Assembly: GCF_027579695.1 (NCBI RefSeq)
Contig: NC_083577.1
Coordinates: forward strand, 38,913,198 to 38,977,197
Direction: 5' to 3'
Length of the DNA stretch: 64,000 bases
Origin: Neoarius graeffei
Lineage: Eukaryota > Chordata > Actinopteri > Siluriformes > Ariidae
A program made the translations under genes and the position numbers. The stretch's first letter is position 1. The number at the start of each line of letters is the position of its first letter. Below are positions 52,207 to 62,538 of the stretch, piece after piece. The notes under the pieces are model-generated. The model did not search any database and was not told the origin of the DNA. It was given only the letters and a program-made list of their open reading frames with translations.

Positions 52207-52833
52207 CTCGCTCCAGAGCGCTCATAGAGTACACATCATAGAGTACACATTCATGATAATCATAAATGTAATCCTAAAGTCGGCGTGATATCAGTCATGT
52301 ATTTGCTTGTGAAAGCTTGCGGCTTTCATGTAACTGCCGCCTAGCAACGAGAGGCAAAGGGTAAAGAGGGTAGGCTATCATAGATTCTATTTGGAAGAGA
52401 TCAACACATGATTGCTTAAAACTTAGGTATTTTAACAATTTGCATCTGTTTTGTGATTATCGTGACACTTGTGTGTTATATAGAACTGTATGTCTTATCA
52501 GCACATCGAGGATCTTCCACTGGAGGCTTTAGCAAGTACTCGTAGCAACACTACACTTTACCCTTTGCCATGCATTGTTAGGGAACGGTAGCAAGTACCC
52601 CAATGACCGACTTCAAGAATATGTAGAAAAAATGTAGAAATTATACTTTCCAAAAGTCATTTGAGCTTAGTGTATTGCATTTCCATTTATATTGTAGGTT
52701 CTTGCTGATGTTTTTGCGGAGTATGACGCAGCTGCTGAATCAGAAGCTGCAGAGTTTGTATGTACTAGTTGTGAACATTCACATTATTATCAATCTCATT
52801 TATTTAAAATCAGATAAAATCATGCCATCATGA

Positions 52834-53115
52834 TCACTGCTTAAAGTACCAGTATTTGGTTGTTGAAGAGCTAGCACTAGAAAGTTCACCGGCGTTTTCA
52901 TGCGCCATTTCCATTGAGTAGAACACCCAGTGAACCGCAGCGTGTTCTTCCGCTGACGTCACAACATGGCCGCGAGCCACGGACCCAGTTTTCTTGCGCT
53001 GTGCAATTAAAAGTTGGATATTCGCGTAACAACAGCTTCTTTTCACATAATTATAACAGAAATCTAACATGTTTGCCATGTTGTATAGTTTATTTAAGAA
53101 ATTACATAGAGTCAT
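52834..53115 (-). CDS. Short minus-strand ORF near the element's right end
   Basis: A frame of 93 codons includes MEMAHENAGELSSASSSTTK then YWYFKQ. It occupies the same position as the EVKPYMYEP frame in copy 1 (right end, converging on THAP) but shows no clear sequence similarity to it. It may be the first exon of a second element gene or chance. Confidence 0.2.
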   Translation of the reverse strand: MTLCNFLNKLYNMANMLDFCYNYVKRSCCYANIQLLIAQRKKTGSVARGHVVTSAEEHAAVHWVFYSMEMAHENAGELSSASSSTTKYWYFKQ

Positions 53116-53133
53116 GTTCGTGTCATCAGCACT

Positions 53134-53455
53134 TTAATATTAGCCTGCTTTATCCTCCACAACCAGCTCTGATGCGTGTTTGGGTTCACTGTCTTGTTGT
53201 AAGTCCCAAGTCGCGTTCAAGTTTCTGATGGTTTATGCTGAAGAATTCTGAGAGTCCTCCTTCTTCATTATTCCATCCATTACGTGCAATGAACCAGTTC
53301 CATTGGCAGCAAAACAGCCTTGGAGCATGATGATCCTACTACCACCACCAGCTGGTACAGTGTTCCTCTGTACATGGTGGTCATTGTGGCCAAACAACTC
53401 AATCTTTGTCTCATATGACCATAGAGCTATCCTCCAGAATGCTTTTTCGTGCATG
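53134..53455 (-). pseudogene. Tc1 transposase, middle part
   Basis: The minus strand reads MHEKAFWRIALWSYETKIEL then FGHNDHHVQRN (first catalytic Asp replaced: W-Y-E-T-K where D-E-T-K is usual), then GGGSRIIMLQGCFAANGTGS. It flanks the TTAA element directly and ends at 53455 where a foreign block begins. The transposase start lies at about 54755 (MGKSKELSADLRKRITDLHN on the minus strand). Confidence 0.75.
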
Positions 53456-54339
53456 AAACGCACGAGAGCGCGCGTATGAAAAGCACGAGAGCGCGCGTGT
53501 GATGTGCTGATTTTCGAGCCGTAGACTGGCCGCAGAAGTTCTTTGTCATGTCAAACAAACTCTACAGGCGCTTACGTTTTTTTCAGGTTGCAAGACAAAC
53601 TTACGGCCAACGCGCGTCTTTCTCTGTGAACAAAAAAAAACAAAAACACAGCGATTTGGGAAACGCCAAAAATCACATGGCCAAAAAATCGTACGTCCGG
53701 TTGTGACCTAGGCTTAACCAAACCACAACACTCTCCGTTACATGCAAAAATAACCACACAGCCTTAGATTAATAAACTTACCCCATCAGAAAGAGAAACG
53801 GCGCCTTGCACACACCAATGCCTCCGATGGAATGTAATCCTAGAACGGTCCGTGTATCATCCAATCATTCAAGTATTCCATTCAATCTGGAAAACGAGGT
53901 TGCGTTTTTTTTTTTGCTAGAAATAGTGATCTCCGATGTAAATACCGAGTGTCTGTTTGCTTCGCGGTGTTTGCTCCTCTGCGCTCTGTTTAGTAACTCA
54001 TTCCATAGTGAAATCACATGCCTGTATGCAGTTAAGTAGCCATGCGCTCAACTCGGATCATACAGCTGATTCGCGGAAAAAAAAAACAAATGACTTAAAT
54101 CATCATGTGAATGGCCCATATGGTAATTTACCCACACCCCCCAGCAGGCTACAGTCCTGACAAAAACGAGACAATTTGCAACAAAAAATGTATGCTTTTC
54201 CAACAAAACAATCTATTATCTGAAATACTGATTGCATTCTTCAAGATCTCAACTTGCACATGATGGAAAAAAACAAAAATCATAAATTTCGAAAAAAATT
54301 GCTTCTTTTGCGATTATCTCCGATTCGTTTCGGCCGACA
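53456..54339. other. Unclassified insertion in the Tc1
   Basis: It begins with a direct repeat of GCACGAGAGCGCGCGT-type sequence (53459 and 53482). No gene or known family is recognised. It continues into an L2-like LINE fragment. Confidence 0.4.
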
Positions 54340-54545
54340 TGTGTCCCTGGATTCGGTGAGGGGTCACATTTGTTAATTTGGTCAATGCATCTATGAAGAG
54401 ACTCAAGAGGGGCATAGTCATTAGGTGACATAGCTAAGTAAAGCTGAGTGTCATCTGCATAGCTATGGAAGTTTATAGCTTCCAGTTCATGGCAGGGCTG
54501 TGCCATGGTGGTTCCTGGGTTGTTCCTGACCATCCAAACCAATTT
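54340..54545 (-). pseudogene. L2-like LINE reverse transcriptase fragment
   Basis: The minus strand reads ELEAINFHSYADDTQLYLAM, SPNDYAPLESLHRCIDQINK. The YADDTQLY box (RT motif C) and the following P-L-x-S-L-x-x-C-I-x-x-I-x-x-W-type segment are typical of L2-clade LINEs in fish. Only about 60 codons remain. Confidence 0.8.
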
Positions 54546-54770
54546 ATTTCAGCTGAGGGTGACCGCTTGGGTTTTCTTGAAGCAAAGTGGCTTGGCAAAG
54601 TGACTACACCTCACAATAACTTGGATACAGTTGTTTGAACTGATCTTGGAATTTGCAGTTGTTTAGAAATGGCTCCAAGAGACATTCTGGAGTTGTGTAG
54701 ATCTGTGATCCTCTTTCTCAGATCTGCACTGAGCTCCTTGGACTTTCCCATTTTACTATGTGCTGGTCAA
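54546..54770 (-). pseudogene. Tc1 transposase N-terminus
   Basis: From about 54755 the minus strand reads MGKSKELSADLRKRITDLHN then SRMSLGAISKQLQIPRSVQT, a Tc1 helix-turn-helix, followed by a stop and a P/R segment (ASRKPK). It is the start of the transposase whose middle lies at 53134-53455. The insertions separate the two. Confidence 0.75.
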
Positions 54771-55061
54771 TCCAATGAGTGCTGTAAACAAACCTTTTCT
54801 ATGGAGGCACAGAGAAGCTACCAGCTGTAGTCAATCATGATCACTAACAGGAAGTTAAGAGACCACGGTCTTGGCAAGATAAGAGACATTTTGGAAGTTT
54901 CAGCACCTCTGAATTAATAATCTAAGTGAGAGTATGTACATTTTTTACCCTGCATATATAATTTTGACCCTGTGTTGATTTCAGAAAACCCAAAGAAAAT
55001 TAAAACTTGTGCACCAAATTCGAGTGTTTTTTTTTTAATTAAAGCTGTATGCTGTATATTC

Positions 55062-55319
55062 CCTTACAGAAAAAACACATGAACTTCACATGTGATTTCT
55101 CACATGTGAAAAATGTGGAAAATGTGTTTTGCACATGGGAAACGTGGTTTTGGCCCAATTTTATGTGAATCACATGTGGGAATGTTTTACATATGTGGTA
55201 ACGTATTCCACATGTGCTCTACATGGTAACATGTTATAAAATCAGATACCATGTATTCCACGTTACCACGTGATCACATGTGAAATACATGGGAAATTCA
55301 TGTGTTTTTTCTGTAAGGG
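55062..55319. mobile_element. MITE with CACATGTG repeats and TTC duplication
   Basis: The ends CCTTACAGAAAAAACACATG and CATGTGTTTTTTCTGTAAGG are exact inverted repeats. TTC lies at 55059-55061 and 55320-55322, a 3-bp duplication compatible with a Harbinger-type element. The 258-bp interior is filled with CACATGTG, ACATGGGAA and CACGTG-like words. Confidence 0.8.
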
Positions 55320-55556
55320 TTCTGCCACAGAAAAAGAACAGTTCAAAGAAATTACTGAAAAGCCCAAATATTACCATGACATTCATATCCAAGATGACAT
55401 TCATGTCACTGTATGTAAATGTGGCAGCGGGGGCGTGGCCAAGCAGCAGTTTGTGAATGGAGGGCGGGTTTGGGGAAGGTAAGTGGCCAAGTCATTCCAC
55501 CTGCTGTCAATTAATGTGTGTGTGGGTGGGGGGGGAGTGAGTCAGCCAGCTGAAAA

Positions 55557-56530
55557 GCTCCCGCATGACGTCACCGCGCCGCGAGATTTCGGTAGTCGCC
55601 ATATTGGAAGACCAAGTACACATCTATGCAAGTACATACATACATAAAACAAACTACACCTGAAATGTAGCCAGGGCCGGTTCTGCCCTAATCTGGACCC
55701 GGGTGCAACATCGCGCAACCCCCCCCCAAAAAAAAACACCAGTCTAAATCAGGACAACCAGTGTTCGAACTACGGGGGTACTCGGGGGATCCGAGATCCC
55801 CTGAAACAGACATGAGATCCCTTGAAAACATGATTTGGGAAATGTTGGGGGGGGGTCTCTAAAATATTGGCAAAATGATGTTTATTGACATAGCAATCGT
55901 GTGTAACGGGAAGCATTTGCATATCCGAAGTGTTGTGTTTACATCAAAGATAAAATAAACCGATATGACAACGACTGCTGCTGCCATGTTGGTTGTTGAG
56001 TAGCCTGACTGTTTTTTTTTTTTCTTGCATGTGGTATCATTGTTGACGCGAGGTTGTTTTTTGAACATGCCAATGCGGACACGATTTCCCCTGATGAGTT
56101 ATGACTTCAGACGCAATGCGTGTGTGGAGGTGTGGAGTCCGCGTGATATGTGCGTAAGATAGGCTTCTCGTGTGTTTGGAGATCCGCGCTCCGAGACAAG
56201 CGCAAGCACCCCCCCCCCCGAAAATATCGTCATAGTTCGAACACTGAGGACAACCATCACATAACTATAACTATAAACATTTTAGATCAACTATTTTAAC
56301 TAAATGGCTATAATAAATAAGCCTGCAGGCAGCCACAGCGGGCTGCCTCAGAAAAGTAACCATTTGTCCTACCTTAACTCGTTTTGCTTTTTCTGCCTCC
56401 TTTTTTTGTATTTTCGACCCTACGTTGATTTTCTTTCCTTTTCTGAAAACCCGATTTGGTCTTCCAGTATGGCGCAGGGTTTGTTTACTTCCGGTTTCCG
56501 GTGACGTCAGTGGGAAGGGTCTATACTTCA
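55557..56530 (-). mobile_element. hAT-like element with zinc-finger-protein start, in the solo LTR
   Basis: The left part GCATGACGTCACCG...CGCCATATTGGAAGACC and the right part (reverse complement ACTGACGTCACCGG...GCGCCATACTGGAAGACC) mirror each other, suggesting long degenerate inverted ends. The minus strand has WKTKSGFQKRKENQRRVENT, a basic start seen in ZMYM-like hAT proteins (K-S-G-x-Q-x-R-K-x). A second hAT MITE is nested inside. Borders are approximate. Confidence 0.45.
55759..56246. mobile_element. hAT MITE with perfect 8-bp TSD
   Basis: CAGTGTTCGAACTA at the left and TAGTTCGAACACTG at the right are exact inverted repeats. AGGACAAC flanks both sides (55751-55758 and 56247-56254). C/G runs occur near both ends of its 488 bp. 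Confidence 0.9.
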
Positions 56531-56630
56531 AAAAATAAAAGTTTGTAAGAACTTCAGTTCCCGCCTGCCATGCTTCTGTACTCCACCCACATCAGGGATT
56601 TGCTACAGTAAGCTTCTGACCACAGCTGTA

Positions 56631-56924
56631 TCTTCACGAGTTTTTTTTAAATAATAATACAATAATACAAGCATGATAAACATATTGGCAGAAACTTTAT
56701 ATTTTACACTTTCCTATGTGCCCACTGCCAAATAATATTATAGTTTTAAAATTACCTAAATTAGATGAAACATAAAACTTGTCACCTTACTCGGTCACAC
56801 CGGAGCACGCACTTCTGCATTCATAAAAGACTATTCACACGGTAATGGCCTGATAATTACTTTCACTCTTTTGGTTTCGATTGGTTTCTTTTTTGCGGTG
56901 GGAACGCCCACCGTAAACAGGATA
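56631..56924. other. No recognisable gene
   Basis: AT-rich sequence between the Tc1 right end and the second inverted TTAA-type copy. Confidence 0.4.
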
Positions 56925-56970
56925 AAAATCTGTCTGACATCCCATTAGGGATTAGGGAATACAGGGATTA

Positions 56971-57654
56971 ATTTTTTTCGCGGTCCAGTTTCCATCAAAT
57001 CCTCCGCTCTGACTGGCTGGCGAGCAGGTCCGTATCCTATGATACGGACCCCGGTTACGGACCTCTGGCGACTCGCTCGTTCACACCACCAACAACAAAC
57101 ATAGTAGCATTTTTTGTCAACATTTATTTTCGCATTTCTCAGGAGAATAGCATTAATTTTACAGCATGGATAGCGATAACAACAGTCTTCACAGCGAAAG
57201 CGAGTTTTACTACCCTGAGGAAGAAGAAATAAAAAAAATTTCAGGAGAAAGCTAAAAACCTCTAACTTGCTAACGCTGAGCAAAAACATGGCTGAATCCT
57301 GAATGACTCAATTTTGTATAAATAGGGGACTACATAGGCGGCAAAATGTAGTTATTTCCTGCCTTGGAAGTGCACTTGTTTACCAAGGAGGAAGCAATTT
57401 GCATTACAGCCGTGAATGAGGATTCAAAATGGCGGCTCGGCTCGGTTTTCCTTTTCGGGCATTCTCGTTTTCTGTTAGAATTTGGTAAAGAAAAAAATAA
57501 ATATATTATTTACCAGCTTAAGGTCGAGCTGTACGGTGAAACACCGTGACCTCGGCCTTGAATACAGACCTCGGCCCAGAGGGCCTTGGCCAGTACTTTC
57601 AAGACCTCGGTCACGGTATTTCACGATACGAACCTCATAGCTGGTAAATAACAT
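56971..57654 (+). mobile_element. Insertion with a short acidic ORF and a 50-bp inverted repeat
   Basis: At 57166 a frame reads MDSDNNSLHSESEFYYPEEE EIKKISGES and stops. The acidic start resembles the first exon of some fish transposon proteins, but I cannot name the family. At the right, 57504-57555 and 57604-57652 are near-perfect inverted repeats (TTATTTACCAGCT against AGCTGGTAAATAA; ACCGTGAC against GTCACGGT). Confidence 0.45.
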
Positions 57655-58032
57655 TTATGTATTTGGGCTATTTGGAGGTAAAAGTTGTTGTGAAATGGCA
57701 TGCGGCTTTTATGCGCTTCGGGTGATTAATTTCATGATTCAGGACAGCGATTCAGTTCAATCTTGAGAATTGTGACACTTATGATGAACGGTGCCGTTTA
57801 TTTATTTATTTTTTACTTCAACTCGATCTAGCCAAAGATCATCTCAAGTAAGTGTGAATATTTCTTCTATTTCTTATGAGTCGATTGGGTGATAATGTGT
57901 TATCTTAGACTGGTTTTTGCAACACAGAGTCAGTGACCAGTCCACTGAAACTCAGACAATCCCAACAAACCAACAACTGTGCATCGCTACCAGTGCTGGA
58001 ACAGCCCATGAAGGAGGCAAATGCTGCTGACC

Positions 58033-58627
58033 TAGCCTGGCTAACGCGACTTCAAAGCTCTACGAGCTATTGGTCTGGCCAAGATATTAAGCCCAACCGT
58101 TTCCCAGAGCCCGTGGTTGACCCGCCTCCCTGAAATGCCTCAGTTTGCTACTGGTCGAAGCCAGAAAAGGCTGTGACGAAGCTTAAACCAATCACATCAC
58201 TCTTTCCTCTGACGTATGCGATGCGACGGGGCTAACTGGTAGATTAAACTCTTACCGAAGCCGGTCGGGAGCAAGGCGAAAACGGCCTTCCTTTCAATAA
58301 ATACCTCCAGGGCTGCTCTTTGCTCCGTTTTCAATGAGAACTTCCCGTTGAATGCTTTCAATACAGCATCTATGCGTAATAGATGCGGAAGCGTGAATGA
58401 AGCGCTTCCGGCATAGATTCTGTAAACAATCTATGGCTTCCGGTCGCAGTTCTACTACGTCAGTGCCTTGAACACGCCTCTACCCAGGGCCGTTGGAGAT
58501 GCTCAAAGTTGATTGGCTCCCGATTTTTCGGGAGCTTGGAAGAGCTGTAGATAGCTTGCCTGGCCAGACGAAGCTCGCAACAGGCCCTCGTGTTGCGTCA
58601 CACTTAGGATGGGCGGGCCCAGGCTAC
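58033..58627. mobile_element. hAT-type MITE with perfect 8-bp TSD
   Basis: TGCTGACC flanks both sides (58025-58032 and 58628-58635). The ends TAGCCTGGCTAACG and GGGCCCAGGCTAC are inverted. No transposase frame lies in the 595 bp. The interior holds a palindrome-like GCATCTATGCGTAATAGATGC. Confidence 0.85.
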
Positions 58628-58867
58628 TGCTGACCATGCCTGACTGGCGGAGCAGTGATTATAACTCGCGCATACTTGACAAGAGCTTATAACGAACATT
58701 ACATGACGGAACCACTGGTATCATACGTGATCTTCTAAAATAGCTAGTAATTAAAATTCACTACAGGTACACTTGAAGAAAGTGAAAATTTAATATATTC
58801 TAAGCTCACTGCACGTAAACTAAAATGTTTCAAGCACTGTTCTATTTTAATAATTATGGCCTACAAT

Positions 58868-59210
58868 GCATCCATCCATTATCTGTAGCTGCTCTACAGG
58901 GTCACAGGCAAGCTGGAGCCTATCCCAGCTGACTATGGGTGAGAGGCGGGGTACACCCTGGACAAGTCACCAGGTTATCGCAGGGCTGACACAGAGACAA
59001 ACAACCATTCACACCTACAGTCAATTTAGAGCCACCAATTAACCTAACCTGCATGTCTTTGGACGAAACCGGAGCACCCAGAGAAAACCCATGCAGACAC
59101 AGGGAGAACATGCAAACTCCACACAGAAAGGCCCCCGCCAGCTGCTGGGCTCGAACCCAGGACCTTCTTGCTGTGAGGCAACAGTGCTAACCACTACACC
59201 ACCATGCCTC
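58868..59210 (-). repeat. V-SINE-type SINE
   Basis: The tail at the left (GCATCCATCCATTATCTGTA) and the tRNA-like head at the right (minus strand B box GGTTCGAGCCC) are both present. Several small deletions mark it as older than the 37079 copy. Confidence 0.9.
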
Positions 59211-59214
59211 CTGT

Positions 59215-60470
59215 CTATACTGCAAAAAATAATTTAAAAAATTTCAAAATATTTCATTTTGAGTTTGAATGAAACAGTATAAATACCATGTATTTCTCAG
59301 TCTAATTCAGTACACACAACCACAATCATGAGGAAGACTGCTGACATGACCGTTGTCCAGAAGATGATCATCAACACCCTCCATAAGGAGGGTAAGCCAC
59401 AGGAGGTCATTGCTGAAAAGGTTGGCTGGAGAAGGTGCACAAGCAATAGGGATGACCGCAACCTTGAGAGGATTGTCAAGAAAAGTCAATTGAAGAACTT
59501 GGGAGTACTTCACAAGGAGTGGACTGAGGCTGGTGTCAGTGCATCAAAAGCCACTACACACAGACATCTTTAGGAAAGGGGCTACAGCTGTCACATTCCT
59601 AATATCAAGCCACTCCTGAACCAGAGACAACATCCAAAGCATCTTATCTGGGCTAAGGAAAGAAAAAACTGGACTGTTGCTCAGTGGTCCAAAGTCCCCT
59701 TTTCAGATGAATGGTAAATTTTGCATTTCATTCAAATCAAGGTCCTAGAGTCTGGAGGAAGAGTGGAGAGTCACAGAATCCAAGGTGTTTGAAGTCCAGT
59801 GTGAAGTTTCCACAGTCTGTGATGATTTGGGGTGCCATGTCATCTGCTGGTGTTGCTCCACTGTGTTTTATCAAGTCCAAAGTCAATGCAGCCATCAACC
59901 AGGAGATTTTAGAGCACTTCATGCTTCTATCTGCTGACAAGCTTTATGGAGATACTGATTTCCTTTTCTAGCAGGACTTAGCACCTGCCCACAGGACCAA
60001 AACTACTACCAAATGGTTTTCTGATCATGATATTACTGTGCTTGATTGGCCAGCCAACTCGCCTGACCTCTGAGAGAGAATCTATGGGTTATTGTCAAGA
60101 GGAAGATGAAACACCCGAACCAAAAATACAGATGAGCTGAAGGCCACTATCAAAGCAACCTGGGCTTCAATAACACATCAGCAGTGCCACAGGCTGATCA
60201 CCTCCATGCCATGCTGCGTTGACGCAGTAATTTGTGGTAAAGGAGCCCCAACCACGTATTGAGTGTATAAATGAACATACTTTTCAGAAGTTGGAGATTT
60301 CTGTATCGTAAATGCTTTTTTGATTGATTTTAGGAAATATTCTAATAATTTGAAATACTGGGTGTCTGATTTTCATGAGCTATAAGCCATAATCGTCAAA
60401 ATTAAAACAAAAAAGGCTTGAAATGTTTCACGTTACATGTAATGAATATATGAAACAAAATAGCTTCTCC
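59215..60470 (+). mobile_element. Tc1-like transposon, third family, right end lost
   Basis: The stretch contains a full-length but broken transposase frame flanked by AT-rich ends (TATTTCATTTTGAGTTTGAA at the left). A SINE tail replaces the right end at 60472, so the terminal repeats cannot be paired. Confidence 0.7.
59328..60265 (+). pseudogene. Tc1-like transposase, third family
   Basis: The frame starts MRKTADMTVVQKMIINTLHK then EGKPQEVIAEKVGW (helix-turn-helix), followed by GVLHKEWTEAGVSASKATTH. Downstream pieces read LNQRQHPKHLIWAKERKNWT and VPFSDE (first catalytic Asp), GPRVWRKSGESQNPRCLKSS with SVMIWGAMSSAGV, DLAPAHRTKTTTKWF (second Asp region) and LDWPANSPDL (third acidic region, followed by a stop). 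Stops after THRHL, after SDEW and after FLF, plus a deletion at SPDL, kill it. The order and spacing match a full Tc1 transposase of about 340 residues, distinct from the CAGTGGTGC family. Confidence 0.85.
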
Positions 60471-60471
60471 T

Positions 60472-60590
60472 GGCAACTTGTCCAGGGTGTACCCCGCCTT
60501 TCGCCCGTAGTCAGCTGGGATAGGCTCCAGCTTGCCTGCGACCCTGTAGAACAGGATAAAGTGGCTAGAGATGAGAGGAGAGGAGAGGAG
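60472..60590 (+). repeat. V-SINE-type SINE, 3' tail fragment
   Basis: AACTTGTCCAGGGTGTACCC through AGATGAG, followed by a short (AGAGG)n run. No head. Confidence 0.85.
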
Positions 60591-60746
60591 AGGAGAGAAG
60601 AGCTTCTTCTCCAGGGCTGTAAAAGCTCTGCTGGAGGCCTGATCCGGACTTGGACTCACACTCTGCGCCTTACTGTGTTTGGCTACATTAAATAATTACA
60701 TACTACAATTTATACTACTGCTTATATGCCATTATGCTGCTTTTAA

Positions 60747-60751
60747 AAGTT

Positions 60752-60797
<46 letters not shown>
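60747..60797 (+). repeat. (GT)n microsatellite
   Basis: About 25 GT units. The following AATGTGCAATGACAAAGAAT resembles the tail of a LINE 3' end. Confidence 0.9.
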
Positions 60798-60800
<3 letters not shown>

Positions 60801-60914
60801 CTGTATGTGTATTTATTTTATTTCATTTTTATTTATTGATATGCTGCTGTGATCTGAGCCCTCAGTGTTTCGTTGTATAGTAATGTGCAATGACAAAGAA
60901 TCGATCAATCAATT

Positions 60915-61255
60915 TATCTTTTTGAATTAAATTATGAAAAAAACGAACTTTTCATGATATTCTTTTTTTTTTTGAGATGCAATAGAATGACTGTTCAACT
61001 CCAGTAAAGTTGCTGGCATTAATTTTTCAGGTCGCAGTGGTATTTGACAGTTAAGAAAGGCTGCATCTTTCCTGCAGTTGGGCATGGTTTCAGTACCTTC
61101 AGCAGACACACCCCCAGCATCCCAGAACAAAGACTACCATTTATTTTTTCACAATTTTGAAACTTAATTTCATACATGATGTTTTCATCTTTCAAAATTG
61201 GCTGGGTGATTTAATTGCTTAAGAAAACACGTTTGGAGTTTGTTCAACAGCATGT
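60915..61255. other. No recognisable gene
   Basis: AT-rich spacer before the Tc1 fragment. No coding frame is convincing. Confidence 0.45.
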
Positions 61256-61261
61256 GATACA

Positions 61262-62054
61262 CTCCCCAAACACATGGAAGAAGATTCTCTGGTCAAATGA
61301 GACGAAAATTGATCTTTTTGGCCATCAGGGGAAATGCTATGTGTGGCGCGAACCTAACACCCTGAGAACACCATTCCTACAGTGAAGCATGGTGGTGGCA
61401 GCATCATGCTGTGGGGATATTTTTCATCTGCAGGGACAGGAAAGCTGGTCGGCACTAAATACAGAGCAATTCTGGAGGAAAACTTCAGCCAGAGGTTTGA
61501 GACTGAGACAAAGGTTCACATTCCAGCAGGACAATGACCCTAAATATACTGCTAAAGCTACACTGAAGTGGTTTAAAAGGGAAACATTTAAATGTCTTGG
61601 AATGGCCTAATCAAAGCCCAAACCTCAATCCAATTGAGAATCTGTGGCATAACTTGAAGATTGCTGTACACCAATGCAACCCATCTAACTTGAAGGAGTT
61701 GTAGCAGTTTTGCCTTGAGGAATGGGCAAAAATCCCACTGGCAAGATGTGCTAAGTTAATAGAGACATTCCCCAAGAGAATTGCAGCTGTCATTGCAGCA
61801 AAAGGTGGCTCTACAAAGTATTGACTTTGGGTGGTGGTGGAGGGTTACCTATGCACACTCCAGATTTCTGTTTTTTTTAATCTTAATTATTGTTTGTGTC
61901 ACAATAAAACAACAATTTTCACCTTTAAAGATGTAGGCATGTTGTGTAAATCAAATGGTGCTAACCCCCCCCCCCCAATCCATTTTAATATCAGGTTGTA
62001 ATGCGACAAAAGAGGATAAACACAAAGGGGGATGAATACTTTTGCAAGACACTG
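61262..62054 (+). mobile_element. 5'-truncated Tc1 transposon, fourth family
   Basis: Coding pieces read WKKILWSNETKIDLFGHQGK (first catalytic position, N replacing D), [40 protein letters not shown] (second Asp) and [20 protein letters not shown] (third acidic Glu), then GSTKY. The right terminal repeat ends ACTTTTGCAAGACACTG at 62054 before TA. The N-terminal half and left end are missing. Stops and shifts are common. Confidence 0.85.
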
Positions 62055-62214
62055 TATATAATTTACAAATTAGTGCCAATCACTTGAGAAGGCGACTCAG
62101 AAATATGCAGCCGTACTGTCATGGATACTATAGTGTGCCTGAACAGACAGTCAGTGAAATTAGTCTCCGTGATGAAATTACACTGAAAAAAAATTCACTT
62201 AATTTACCTGCAGT

Positions 62215-62525
62215 GCACAGTCACCTCATAGCAAGAAAATTCTGGGTTTGAGCCCTGCAGCCGACTGGGGACTTTCTGCGTAGATTGCATGCACTCTGTG
62301 TGCCTGCCTGAGTTTCGTATGGGTGCTCTGGATTCCTCTCACAGTCCAAAGGCATGTGGTCAGCCTGACTCATCTAAATTGCCCATAAGTGTGAATGGTA
62401 GTTAATCTCTAGGTCAGCCCTGTGATAGACTAGTGACCCTGCCCCTCACCCAATATCAGTTGGGATTGGCTCCAGCTTCCCCCATGAATCTGCTGGATAA
62501 GCGGTATAGATAATGGATGGATGAA
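62215..62525 (+). repeat. Diverged V-SINE-type SINE
   Basis: CAGTCACCTCATAGCAAGAA, then GGGTTTGAGCCCTG, CACAGTCCAAAGGCATG, GATTGGCTCCAGCTTCC and GGATGGATGA. Many differences from the other copies suggest an old copy or another subfamily. Confidence 0.8.
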
Positions 62526-62538
62526 AACACATTATTTA

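Larger units (their letters stand above)
51430..53133 (+). mobile_element. TTAA-flanked THAP transposon (Kolobok-like), copy 2
   Basis: AGTGCTGATGACACG and its exact reverse complement CGTGTCATCAGCACT form 15-bp ends. TTAA lies just outside at 51426-51429 and 53134-53137. It carries an open THAP-domain frame at the left and a short minus-strand frame near the right. Insertion into a recognisable Tc1 confirms both borders. No transposase core is present. Confidence 0.85.
55420..56607 (+). repeat. Solo LTR with 5-bp TSD, split by insertions
   Basis: It runs TGTGGCAGCGGGGGCGTGGC to GGGATTTGCTACA, TG...CA ends. Flanks are GTAAA (55415-55419) and GTAAG (56608-56612), a 5-bp duplication with one change, inside the Tc1 right terminal repeat. 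Its own sequence is 55420-55556 and about 56531-56607 and matches the arms of the palindrome at 42330-42954. Confidence 0.8.
50957..56628 (-). mobile_element. Tc1 transposon inflated to 5.7 kb by nested insertions
   Basis: The left end is CAGTTGTGGTCAGAAGTTTG and the right end ...CTTCTGACCACAGCTG. TA lies at 50955-50956 and 56629-56630. Its own parts are 50957-51429, 53134-53455, about 54546-55061, 55320-55419 and 56608-56628. Between them sit a TTAA/THAP element, an unknown block with an L2 fragment, a CACATGTG MITE and a solo LTR with its own nested elements. Confidence 0.85.
56925..58770 (-). mobile_element. TTAA-type element, inverted-pair copy 2, twice interrupted
   Basis: The right end (minus strand) is AGTGTACCTGTAGTG, as in 49785, preceded by TTCA instead of TTAA. 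The matching blocks are 56925-56970, 57655-58032 and 58628-58770. Insertions lie at about 56971-57654 and 58033-58627. The left border is not established. Confidence 0.55.

Noticed and set aside
53134-53455. Independent transposase gene
   Set aside because: It is the middle of the Tc1 whose ends are at 50957 and 56628, displaced by nested insertions.
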